From the NCBI RefSeq assembly GCF_004963255.1, contig NZ_SUGA01000038.1:1-57073 (forward strand): a stretch of DNA of 57,073 nucleotides, read 5' to 3'. The DNA is from Mesorhizobium sp. (lineage in GTDB: Bacteria; Pseudomonadota; Alphaproteobacteria; Rhizobiales; Rhizobiaceae). Position numbers and translations under genes: made by a program. The number at the start of each line of letters is the position of its first letter. Position 1 is the stretch's first letter. Under the pieces are notes generated by a model, which was not told the origin of the DNA, did no database searches, and saw only the letters and a list, made by a program, of their open reading frames with translations. This document shows, piece after piece, positions 9,072 to 17,250 of this stretch.

Positions 9072-9614
9072 ATGAATAGTAATACAGTTTCTCCATCGCC
9101 TATGTTTCTGCGCCGGAACTCACTTCTTTTTGCCGTACTCGCCATTCTGCCTTTGGGCGGTTGCGCCAGCTGGCAAAAGCCGGCTCTTTCCGTGCAGGAG
9201 ACATCTTCCCCCGAGTTGCTCAGCGCCGATCAAATCGATCCGGCTATGCGCGAACGCATTTTGCGCGAAGTTGGTCAGGATGTTCAAGAGCGGGCTTTGC
9301 GGGATGAGGTGAAGCAGCACCCGGACAATGTTGATGCGGCGATACGACTTACAAATGCCTTGGTGGGCCAGAAGCGCCCGCACGAAGCGGTTGAGGTGCT
9401 CGACAGCGTCTTGGTTGCAGCCCCAGGAAACGTACGTGCATTGAATGCGAAGGGCGTGATTTTGGACATTGAGGGGCGGCATGACGCGGCACAGGCCCTG
9501 TATCGGCGAGCTCTCGAAAACGAGCCAGGCAATCAGATGGTGCAGCATAACTTCAATCTGTCGCTTGCCTTTAACGGCAAGTCCGAACAACCAAGGTTAG
9601 CACGATCGCAATAG
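9072..9614 (+). CDS. TPR lipoprotein of the T3SS operon (Y4yS family)
   Basis: The product is 180 residues with a lipoprotein signal peptide (LLFAVLAILPLGGC, lipidated Cys31) followed by tetratricopeptide repeats (NVDAAIRLTNALVGQKRPHE, LNAKGVILDIEGRHDAAQAL). It occupies the position of y4yS, the last gene of the nopC-rhcV operon, 53 bases after rhcV. An outer-membrane TPR lipoprotein would suit a pilotin or assembly role for the secretin, as in TadD/PilF proteins, but that role is inferred. Confidence 0.75.
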   Translation: MNSNTVSPSPMFLRRNSLLFAVLAILPLGGCASWQKPALSVQETSSPELLSADQIDPAMRERILREVGQDVQERALRDEVKQHPDNVDAAIRLTNALVGQKRPHEAVEVLDSVLVAAPGNVRALNAKGVILDIEGRHDAAQALYRRALENEPGNQMVQHNFNLSLAFNGKSEQPRLARSQ

Positions 9615-10508
9615 GTGGGCACAGTGCATGCGCAGCCTGTTCCCCGGCTCGAACACGCGCTCGGCTCCCATCATAGATGGCCCCCTGAAGAGAGCCATAT
9701 CTATGCAAAACAGTTGCTCCAGATCTGGCCGGCAGAGATCGGCAGGAGAGCCGGATGACATCACGCGGCCACCCGCAAGGCCACCCGCCTCGCTTCGTTG
9801 CCAGAGCGCCCTCTCCCTCGCCGGTCACCGTCTCGCAATGCGGCGACCTGGCTTAAGGCGGTCGACCGAGCGCCCGATGCAGTAGCCATGAATACGTAAC
9901 GCAGCGATGGACCCGCCGGATCGTGTCGCGCTTGTGCTGGCCGTCCCTGCCATTACAGCACGGTGATTGTAGCTGGATCATATTCTAGAGGCATCGATGG
10001 TGTGGATGCCTTCGATCCAAACAATCGATTTGTTGAATTCGTCCGCCTGAGGAAATTAGCTGCGGCGATCCGACTTCCGACGCCTGCAGGCGCAAAACCA
10101 ACAGCGTGAGCGCTGCGGGTCCGGAGGCAGGCTGCAAAGTGCAATCACCAGCGCTGATAAGCGGCAAGTGAAGAATGTATCGCTCGGGCAACTCCTGTGT
10201 TGTGCACGGTTGCCCCGCGAGGTGAACTGTAGCAGCTTGGCAGCTCAGCGTTCACGAAAGGAGAAAAGATTTGGGGCCAAGCAAAGACCGGCTTTTTTGA
10301 TTGTCTTGCTGTATCGCTATGGTGGGGCGGGCGCGACCGCTCCCATAATTCAATACGCTGCCTTTAGCGATGGACGATGACGGGATGCGTCGCCGAGACT
10401 TCAATGGTGGAGGAGCAGCGCACCCGTCGATCCATTTGCTTTCAGCGGCAACCGCCACTATGAAGCGACACTTCGCCCAACTGTGTTTCAAGCTGCCCGG
10501 AGAAGTTT
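9615..10508. other. Long non-coding stretch holding a nod box
   Basis: No supported gene is seen in almost 900 bases between y4yS and the mucR-like gene, apart from the nod box at 9993-10040. Short open frames exist, but none shows a recognisable protein or a good ribosome binding site. Confidence 0.5.
9993..10040 (+). promoter_or_regulatory. nod box (NodD binding site)
   Basis: The sequence starts ATCGATGGTGTGGATG and continues CTTCGATCCAAACAATCGATTT. It matches the 47-48-base nod-box consensus at about nine of ten defined positions, including both ATC...GAT arms and the AAACAATCGATTT core. Mismatches are limited to position 4 and to the last part (TACCAATC region). It points rightwards. 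No nod, nol or ttsI gene follows within the window; the next gene is the mucR-like gene 470 bases on. Confidence 0.85.
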
Positions 10509-10979
10509 ATGACAGAAGAACCCCACAAGACCGACATCCTCATCGAGCTCACTGCCGATGTTGTATCAGCCTACGTCTCCAACAACCCCGTCCCGGCGGG
10601 GGAGCTTCCTGCCCTGATCGCCCAAGTGCACGGGGCTCTAAACGGCACGGCTGGACTCATACCGGCAGAAGAGCCTGTGCCTGTAAAAAAACCTGCTGTC
10701 CCGATCAAAAAGTCGATCGAACCGGACTACATCATTAGCCTTGAAGACGGCAAGAAATTCAAATCGCTAAAGCGCCATCTGGCGACGCACTATGGTCTGA
10801 CCCCAGACGAATATCGCGCCAAATGGGGTCTGCCGTCGGATTATCCCATGGTGGCGCCGAATTACGCCGCTGCGCGCTCCGCCTTGGCCAAGACCATGGG
10901 ACTCGGCCGCAAACCGAAAGAGCCGGAAGCCCCAGCCACGGCGCCGGCGAAACGGACCCGCAAGAAGGTCGCAGCCTAA
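10509..10979 (+). CDS. MucR/Ros-family transcriptional regulator lacking zinc-binding cysteines
   Basis: The product is 156 residues with the Ros/MucR layout: an N-terminal dimer region (TADVVSAYVSNNPVPAGELP), a linker, and the DNA-binding domain DGKKFKSLKRHLATHYGLTP followed by DEYRAKWGLPSDYPMVAPNY. In classical Ros the finger begins C-x2-C. Here the same places hold Ser and Asp (ISLED), so two zinc ligands are gone. Zinc-free relatives that still fold and bind DNA are known from Mesorhizobium loti (the Ml proteins), so the gene is probably functional. Family members regulate exopolysaccharide, motility and symbiosis genes. It has a Lys-rich tail (AKRTRKKVAA) and is followed by a terminator hairpin. 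Confidence 0.9.
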   Translation: MTEEPHKTDILIELTADVVSAYVSNNPVPAGELPALIAQVHGALNGTAGLIPAEEPVPVKKPAVPIKKSIEPDYIISLEDGKKFKSLKRHLATHYGLTPDEYRAKWGLPSDYPMVAPNYAAARSALAKTMGLGRKPKEPEAPATAPAKRTRKKVAA

Positions 10980-11041
10980 ATCCGTATCAACAGTCGTTCG
11001 GACGCGCAGCAGCCGTTGGCCCAATCTGCGCGGAATCAAAG

Positions 11042-11063
11042 GGCGGGGATGAGCCCCGCCTTT
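11042..11063 (+). terminator. Terminator hairpin after the mucR-like gene
   Basis: The stem GGCGGGG/CCCCGCC with loop ATGAG is followed by TTT. It has a strong stem and a short T run, and lies 62 bases after the mucR-like stop codon. Confidence 0.6.
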
Positions 11064-11207
11064 CCCGTCCAAGAGCCTCATTTCCAGAGTAATTCATGAT
11101 GGCTCCAGCAATCCCTGCCGCGGCATTAACTTGCATGCTCCGGCCCGGGTTTCGAGCCGTCAATGCGTTCCGGCGATGACGAACCTTGCCAAGGCTTTCC
11201 CGGACCG

Positions 11208-11420
11208 TTAGCCAGCCTTGCTGAGGCTGCCTGCAGAGGACTTTCCCGTGCGGCGATCCTGTTCCACCTCGTAGTTGATCTTCTGGCCCTCATTAAGGGT
11301 CGACAGGCCCGCTCGTTCAACAGCGGAAATGTGGACAAAGACATCCTGACCGCCGTTGTCAGGCTGAATAAAACCAAAACCCTTCGTGCTGTTGAACCAC
11401 TTCACCGTTCCAGTCGCCAT
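11208..11420 (-). CDS. cspA: Cold-shock protein (CspA family)
   Basis: The product is a 70-residue single cold-shock domain protein, MATGTVKWFNSTKGFGFIQP, with RNP1 (KGFGFI) and RNP2 (VFVHIS) motifs, which bind single-stranded RNA and DNA. It acts as an RNA chaperone. An upstream ATG (11426) is too close to the AAAGGA, while the ATG at 11420 has correct spacing. It is a short stand-alone gene, convergent with the mucR-like gene. Rhizobial genomes carry several csp copies, so this could be a symbiosis-island paralogue. Confidence 0.93.
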   Translation of the reverse strand: MATGTVKWFNSTKGFGFIQPDNGGQDVFVHISAVERAGLSTLNEGQKINYEVEQDRRTGKSSAGSLSKAG

Positions 11421-11879
11421 ATCCATTCCTTTGTAATAAGTCGCAACTTAGGCAGGCCATTCACGCCAGCCTGATTTGTACACGAGACTTTAGGCGCATC
11501 AAAATCGGAAAATTGCAAGGCCCACTCGATCGCCTGATCTCCAGCAGCAACTGCAACATATGCGAGGCGCGTGCCAGACGAGGCGTATGCCAGACGTTTC
11601 GTCGTGCGCTGTCGCTCGAACGTTGACAGAAACAATGACACACCTTGCAAACTCGGCACATCTTGTGGACGTGCTCGGGTCGCTTCTCGACTGCGATACC
11701 CGCTCCTGACCGGGTATCGTCGGCCAAAATGAGAGTTTTTGTCATGTGCCGCCAGACCGAAAGATCAGGCGCGCAGCGACCTGCACATTCAAACCGGAAC
11801 CCGCGAACCTCGATTAGCTTCTGCCTGCTCCGAAGGGCGGTAGCCTGCTCTGAGGCGGGCCACTGTCGGGTTGAAAACC

Positions 11880-12100
11880 AACTGTCGGGTTCGGAACCCC
11901 AGATTGTCGGCAAGGTACGCGCCGCCCACTGGTTGGCCAAAGGGGCACTGGCTCCTGATCCTGCCGCCATGCTCGCCCGATCTCAACCCGATCAAGACAG
12001 GTCTGCTCAAAACTCAAGGCGCGGCTGCGGAAGAAGGCGGCCAAAACTTTCGACGCTCTCTGCGGAACTCTCGGCGATATCTGCCAGCTGTAGGAGCCAA
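11880..12100 (+). mobile_element. IS630-family transposase remnant (C-terminus)
   Basis: A plus-strand frame shows the DDE-domain end typical of IS630 (LLILPPCSPDLNPI). One frameshift later the sequence KLKARLRKKAAKTFDALCGT follows, ending at a TAG near 12098. The N-terminal two thirds are missing. It is an inactive fragment. Confidence 0.75.
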
Positions 12101-12283
12101 ATCAAAAACCATTAATTGCGACAGGTGATTTTATGACATTCATTGCGAAGAGGCCAGAATGAACAGCGGAAGAGAGTAGCAGCTCTCTGGTCGCGGCGAG
12201 GTGGATCGTCGACACGATCGGCACCTGGCCCGTGCGGGGATCGCACCGCAGCCAGCACCAGAGCCAGACCTTGACCGCTTGCC

Positions 12284-12790
12284 TTGCTCAGGCGCCACAA
12301 CAACGAGTGGCTGGAAGCAGATCCACGTGAACTCAGCGATATCGATCAGACGATGCTTACCCTCATGAAAGCCGATCCCGACGCTGTCCAGCGCCGCGAA
12401 ATCCTGACCAGCATATGGCGCATCGGATGCCACCGCCTGCACACTCACCATCGACATGCCGGAACTCGGAACCAAAGGCCGCAAGCCTCGCCGGCCTCGG
12501 CAAAATGGAGCGGCCGCGCCTTCATCCGGGGCGGCCGGGCCAATGTTCGCCAGGCCCTCTACATGCCCGGCCCTTCGCCCTGCGCTTCAACCCCGACCTC
12601 AAGGCAAAATACCAGGCGCTAAAGGCGGCAGGCAAACCCGCAAAGGTCATCATCTTGTTGCGAAAGCTCCTCATCCTAGCAAACGCTCTCCTCAAGGCGC
12701 AGCGAAAATGGCCCCTAAAACCCTTGACCGAAACGGATACCTTAGCCTTTCAGGTGAGGCGGGCCGAGATAGACCAACCGCGGGTTTAAC
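12284..12790 (+). mobile_element. IS110-family transposase remnant
   Basis: Pieces of the IS110/IS1111 C-terminal (transposase 20) domain lie in two or three frames: WSGRAFIRGGRANVRQALYM, then FNPDLKAKYQALKAAGKPAK and LLILANALLKAQRKW. The N-terminal DEDD half is absent and several frameshifts separate the blocks, so it is inactive. Confidence 0.8.
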
Positions 12791-12963
12791 TTCGCGAGTT
12801 TAAGCTGATTATGCCGATGCAACTCTAGCGCCTGCGCGACCGTTTTAGCTTCCATCAACAAGGCGGCAGGCTGGGAGGAAGTACCCTCCCCTGCCGCGAA
12901 CAAGCTTTGGACAAAGCCCCACCTTGTCCGTAATGTGATCGGGAGGCCGGGGCGCGGCGGTGC

Positions 12964-14084
12964 TCAGCGGATGTGACGCGCGAGATCTGCGACCCTACCC
13001 ATCAGCACTTCCATCGGTCCTCGCTGGAAGATGCGCAGCCAAAGCACCGCAAAAGTGCTGATAACCACAACGAAGCCAAAGAGCGTGGACAGGCTCTCGT
13101 CTTTGAAAATGTTTATCTTCATAAGATAGGCTATTCCCGCAATGTGCAGCACATAGGCCGTCAAAGACATCGAGCCGACTGCGATTATTGGCCAGACCAG
13201 CTTTCGCAGACGCGGGAGCGCATCCACAGCGAGCATGCAAGCCGCCAAGATGATCATTGCGCAACCGGTGCTGCCCACGATCGAAAGCGTCGTTTCGCTA
13301 TGAGGTGCGGCTATCCATGACGACTTGACTATAAATGACGACTTGGAAGGCTCAAAAGCGCCGTCAACGTCAGACCACCACAAGGAGGTTTCAGTCAAAG
13401 CGCGGGAACTCAGCGCGAGCAAGGATCCCCCATGGCCCAACACGGCCAGCGCGACCCCCGCCAGACCAAGGCGCCAATGCGCTGCTAGCGTATTAAGATT
13501 AAGGCGCGCGATGGCCATGCCAGCGATGAGGAAAGGAACCCAGGTCACCGCGGGATAGTAGCCGTTGACCATGAGGTTGAAGACCGGGTCGAGGAGGTTG
13601 GGGGCAACCGACAGAAGGGAGGAACGGACTTGCGGGAGAACTAATGCCGTAGCGGCAGCGATCAAGCCCAGCTGATATGCGCTGAGCCGATGGAGCGGCA
13701 ATACCAACAAGAAGCAAATTCCGTAGTATTCTAGGATGACTTCGACCTGGGTACCGAGGCAGCCCAGGATTGAGCCAAGCGCGAGCAAAACAAGGGCACG
13801 AATTGCGACTCTGGCGATGGCCTGTCTACCGGCTATCCCCGACTTCGGCGCCTTGCGACCTGTAATCAGGAGGATTGAAAAACGGCCAATACGGCAAACA
13901 GGGCCGACGGCCGCCCATGGGTTAGTTCCATCAGAAACCCGACTAGTCCTCCTTCGCCGGGGTCGGGACCGAGATGGGCGGCATACATCCCGAAGACAGC
14001 CAGGCCCCGAGCGAGGTCGATGCCGACCAGCCGATCTACTACCGACCCATTCCTAGCGTCGGCAACCGGTGCCTTCATTACCAT
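12964..14084 (-). pseudogene. DUF418/YeiB-type membrane protein broken by one frameshift
   Basis: An N-terminal part (13866-14084, RLVGIDLARGLAVFGMYAAH, THGRPSALFAVLA) runs out of frame at about 13880. The rest continues in another frame (GFSILLITGRKAPKSGIAGR ... RALVLLALGS) down to 12964. Adding one G before the TTTTT run near 13880 would restore one 370-residue protein with about ten membrane segments ending in FQRGPMEVLMGRVADL, a DUF418-like C-terminus. Such proteins are inner-membrane, acyltransferase-like, with largely unknown substrates. It is either a recent pseudogene or a homopolymer sequencing error. Confidence 0.75.
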
Positions 14085-14726
14085 GGTAGATTCCCTTGTT
14101 GGGTGTGTGGATCGCGGGAGCCGCGATAGGAGAGCCGGTCGGCTGCTGCCGTCGCCTCGTGAAAGGGTTCAAAACATCGCGCCATCTGGCGCATCGAGCC
14201 GGCGACAGAGCTGTTCAGCCATTAGCCTGGGGTAAGAACAACAGATCGGCTCACAAAGCCTGTGTCACGGACCTGAAAAGTGGTGTCGCGGAACCGTCGT
14301 TTTTTGCATGATGGCTAAGCCGAGAGATCCACTGCACCGACGAGAGACTCAGCGACGTTAGATATCCGATCAGTACGCCGCGGCTCCGCCGGTGACGATC
14401 ACCCCGGGTGTCAAGGCCAGGGCGTAAACCTGCCATAATCTGTGGTAGTGCGCCCGCGACCAATCCGTTCGACAAAGCTCGGCGCATGGTCGAGCCAATC
14501 ATATTCTTCCATGTGGCTGTTGCCTGAAAAACCGAAGACGCCGTTCGCTGGTCCAGCTCCAGACCTCGGCCTGCGTCGGTCATTAGAACCGGCGCGCCTG
14601 TTTCCCAAATCAATTTGCTGATGCAGCCGCCGGGGGTCACATTGAGCAAAAGTGCCGAGTTCAGGACGGGTTTCATAGGGGCTCTTCGTTTGGCTTTGTT
14701 AACGACCCCTTTCTTGCAAGTTGTAG

Positions 14727-14743
14727 CTGACAGCAGCCTGAAA
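14727..14743. promoter_or_regulatory. Candidate response-regulator binding site (direct repeat, 11-bp period), copy 1
   Basis: CTGACA-N5-CTGAAA lies between the divergent start of a small minus-strand gene (ATG at 14676) and the first response-regulator copy. OmpR-family regulators bind direct repeats spaced by about 11 bp. Related sites occur at 16481, 19323 and 40130. Confidence 0.5.
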
Positions 14744-14838
14744 GCTCCCCAAATAATTCGCTGCCGCCGGTTCAGCCTATTGTCAGCTTCGACCAATAAG
14801 ATGGGAGCCTTGCCCTCATACCGGAGCTCGGCAGCATG

Positions 14839-15375
14839 ATGCGAATACTGCTCACTGAAGACGATAAGGACCTTGGAAGTGCTATGCACGATCATTTGGT
14901 GGCTGGTGGCCACGCGGTCGACTGGGCCAAGAACCTGTCCGAAGCGCGCGATTATGCAGCTGTGGTCGGCTACGACCTTATTTTGCTCGACGTTCACCTG
15001 CCGGACGGCAATGGGATCGACTATCTGCGGGAGCTGATCAAGGAACTTGAATCGGCACCGGTCATCATTCTGACAGCCTGCGATCGGATTTCGCATCGCA
15101 TCGAGGGCTTCAACGCTGGAGCCGACGACTATTTGGTCAAGCCGTTCGATCTGGGGGAACTCTCAGCGCGTATCCATGCAGTGGCACGTCGCCATGGGCA
15201 TTTTCCGGAGCCGCAATTTTCGGTTGGGACGCTTTCCATACAGGCAGCCGAGCGACGCCTCTTCCGCGACGGGCAGGAGGTCTACCTGACTTGACGCGGA
15301 TGGGCGGTGCTCGACTACCGTCTGCCCCAGCCCTGCACGGTCGTTTCAAAAGGGAAGATCGTGGACGCGCTTTTC
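14839..15375 (+). pseudogene. Response regulator, dead duplicate
   Basis: The receiver domain is intact (MRILLTEDDKDLGSAMHDHL, phospho-acceptor in LLDVHLPDGNG, DDYLVKPFDLGELSARIHAV). A TGA at 15292-15294 replaces the Ser codon seen in the intact copy, and the DNA-binding domain degrades after about 15375, where unrelated and IS481-type sequence begins. The truncated receiver (about 151 residues) could still be made and might compete for phosphate, but it cannot bind DNA. Confidence 0.85.
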
Positions 15376-15439
15376 GGCAGACGGCGCTGATTCATACTCT
15401 AAAAGAAAATTCGGCTTCCAGTTGCCTTGGCCATGACTT

Positions 15440-15965
15440 TCCTTCCCGAGAGATGGGTGACAGTTCATTCCGGATAGATGGGTTACACTTTCGGCCCTTT
15501 GCAAGGAGAGCAAGGTGCCTTGGAAGGAGTGTAACGTCATGGAAGAGCGGCTGAAGTTCGTCGCCCGGCTGCTGGACGCGAGAAGATGGCGGTGCTTTGC
15601 CGGGAGTTCGATATCTCGCGCAAGACCGGCTACAAGATCCTCACGCGCTACAACGACAGCGGCCTGGAGGGCTGACGGACCGATCGCGGCGGCCCTATCG
15701 CCACGCCAATCAGCTTCCGTTTCAAATCGAGAAGCTGATTGTGCGCCTCAAGCAAGACAAGCCGACATGGGGTGCGCCGAAGATACGCGAGCGGCTGGCC
15801 CGGCTGTATCCGGATGTGCACCGGCCCGCGATCTCGGCCGTGCATGCCGTGCTCGACCGCCACGGCATGGTCGAGCGCCGCAAGCGCAGGCGCAACAGGG
15901 CGACGGGGACACCACTTTCAAACGGCTGTCGCCCTAACGATCTTTGGTGTGCCGACTACAAGGGC
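15440..15965 (+). mobile_element. IS481-family transposase remnant
   Basis: It starts with an IS-end-like sequence (GATGGGTTACACTTTCGG) and a transposase start MPWKECNVMEERLKFVARLL. It then shifts frame to RPYRHANQLPFQIEKLIVRL, PAISAVHAVLDRHGMVERRK and PNDLWCADYKGEF. The helix-turn-helix and the first catalytic block are visible; the rest of the DDE core is lost where the 123-bp tandem repeat begins. Confidence 0.8.
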
Positions 15966-16431
15966 GAGTTCGGCAGAGAACACGGCCGGGACAGGGGATC
16001 ACAAACACTTGACCGTTCCAGACCCTGGCAGTGGCGCATCGATTGACCGTTGGCTCTGTTCGTGGGCACCGAAAATAGGGCCTTCTTGGTCCTCGGCAGA
16101 GAATATGGCCCGGACGGGGGATAACAAACACTTGACCGTTCCAGACTCTGGCAGTGGCGCATCGATTGACCGTCGACTCTGTTCGCGAGCGCCGAAAATA
16201 CGGACGACCCCTATGGTCAAAGTGCACTTCTGACCTGCTAGGCACTGTTCGATAACTGGAGGCACCCGCTACGGTGCCCTCGTATTTAAGACACCTGTCA
16301 GTTTCAAGCCTGGACATTGACGCGTGGCGCGGCTGCCATTCGTTGACCGCCACGTCGAATTGCCCGCCAACCAGTGTACAGCCGCCGGTGGTCACATTGA
16401 GCAAAAGTGCCGAGATCAGGAGGGGTTTCAT
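15934..16431 (-). CDS. Possible small lipoprotein, divergent from the response regulator
   Basis: The frame starts MKPLLISALLLNVTTGGCTL, which has a hydrophobic core and a lipobox-like TGGC, and stays open through the 123-bp repeat. The repeat-derived C-terminal part is unlikely to be genuine protein, so the original gene was probably truncated. The first locus copy has the same start (ATG at 14676) followed by a different, frameshifted continuation. I do not recognise a family. Real expression is uncertain. Confidence 0.25.
   Translation of the reverse strand: MKPLLISALLLNVTTGGCTLVGGQFDVAVNEWQPRHASMSRLETDRCLKYEGTVAGASSYRTVPSRSEVHFDHRGRPYFRRSRTESTVNRCATARVWNGQVFVIPRPGHILCRGPRRPYFRCPRTEPTVNRCATARVWNGQVFVIPCPGRVLCRTRPCSRHTKDR
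15972..16203. repeat. Tandem repeat of a 123-bp unit (about two copies)
   Basis: Units start at 15972 and 16095, each beginning GGCAGAGAA and containing CACTTGACCGTTCCAGA and CAGTGGCGCATCGATTGACC. They are about 90 percent identical until about 16203. The unit length is a multiple of three. It joins the IS481 relic on one side to the second two-component copy on the other. Confidence 0.85.
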
Positions 16432-16480
16432 AAGGCCTCTTCGTTTGGCTTTGTTAACGACCCCTTTCTTGCAATTGTAG

Positions 16481-16497
16481 CTGACAGCAGCCTGAAA
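16481..16497. promoter_or_regulatory. Candidate response-regulator binding site, copy 2
   Basis: CTGACA-N5-CTGAAA lies 94 bases upstream of the intact response regulator. It is also upstream of the divergent minus-strand start at 16431, with AAAGGGGTCGTTAAC between it and that gene. The same layout is found upstream of the autotransporter at 40196, which suggests shared control. Confidence 0.5.
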
Positions 16498-16590
16498 GCC
16501 CCCAGATATTCGCTGGCGCCGGTTCAGCCTACTGTCAGCTTCGATCAATAAGGCAGGAGCCTTGCCCTCATACCGGAGCTCGGCAGCCTG

Positions 16591-17250
16591 ATGCGAATAC
16601 TGCTCATTGAAGACGACGACGACCTTAGAAGTGCTGTGCACGATCATTTGGTGGCTGGTGGCCACGCGGTCGACTGGGCCGAGGGCCTGTCCGGAGCGCG
16701 CGGTCATGCAGCTGTGGCCGGCTACGACGTTATTTTGCTCGACGTTCACCTGCCGGACGGCAATGGCATCGACTATCTGCGGGAGCTGATCAAGGGGCTT
16801 GATACAACGCCGGTCATCATTCTGACAGCCCGCGATCGGATTTCGCATCGCATCGAGGGGCTCAACGCTGGCGCCGACGACTATTTGGTCAAGCCGTTCG
16901 ATCTGGGGGAACTCTCGGCACGCATCCGTGCAGTGGCACGTCGCCAAGGGCATTTTCCGGAGCCGCAATTTTCGGTTGGGACGCTTTCCATACAGGCAGC
17001 CGAGCGACGCCTCTTCCGCGACGGGCAGGAGGTCCACCTGTCTGGACGCGAATGGGCGGTGCTCGACTGCCTTCTACGCCGGCCCGGTTCGGTCGTTTCA
17101 AAGGGGAGGATCGAGCACGCGCTTTATTCATTCAATTCGGAGTTCGAGAGCAACACAGTGGAGGTTTATGTCAGCCGGCTCCGCAAGAAGATCGGCGGGG
17201 ATAGAATAGCAACCGTGCGTGGCTCCGGATACAGGCTCGTGGTCACATGA
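16591..17250 (+). CDS. OmpR/QseB-type response regulator
   Basis: The product is 219 residues. The receiver domain (1-115) has the acidic pocket EDDD at 7-10, phospho-acceptor Asp51 (LLDVHLPDGNG) and Lys in YLVKPFD. A winged-helix DNA-binding domain (about 125-219) ends EVYVSRLRKKIGGDRIATVR. The stop codon overlaps the start of the histidine kinase by 4 bases, so the two are translationally coupled. It is closest in type to QseB/TctD/PmrA regulators. The signal and targets are unknown; the nearby direct repeat suggests autoregulation. Confidence 0.93.
   Translation: MRILLIEDDDDLRSAVHDHLVAGGHAVDWAEGLSGARGHAAVAGYDVILLDVHLPDGNGIDYLRELIKGLDTTPVIILTARDRISHRIEGLNAGADDYLVKPFDLGELSARIRAVARRQGHFPEPQFSVGTLSIQAAERRLFRDGQEVHLSGREWAVLDCLLRRPGSVVSKGRIEHALYSFNSEFESNTVEVYVSRLRKKIGGDRIATVRGSGYRLVVT

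Larger units (their letters stand above)
14628..15375 (+). repeat. Direct-repeat copy 1 of the two-component locus
   Basis: This block repeats at 16380-17130 in the same orientation at roughly 90 percent identity. It covers the start of a small minus-strand gene, the shared promoter region and most of a response-regulator gene. It shows that the locus was tandemly duplicated before an IS481-type element and deletion removed the first kinase gene. Confidence 0.85.

Noticed and set aside
14251..15096. Long minus-strand frame of 281 residues over the first response regulator
   Set aside because: It is mainly antisense to the receiver-domain gene. Only the short region around ATG 14676 may once have been a gene start.
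15972..16203. Tandem repeat considered as a CRISPR array
   Set aside because: The units are 123 bp, diverged and directly adjacent, with no unique spacers and no cas genes.
16432..17037. Minus-strand frame antisense to the intact response regulator
   Set aside because: It mirrors the regulator coding sequence, and the same antisense frame appears over the dead copy because the DNA is duplicated.
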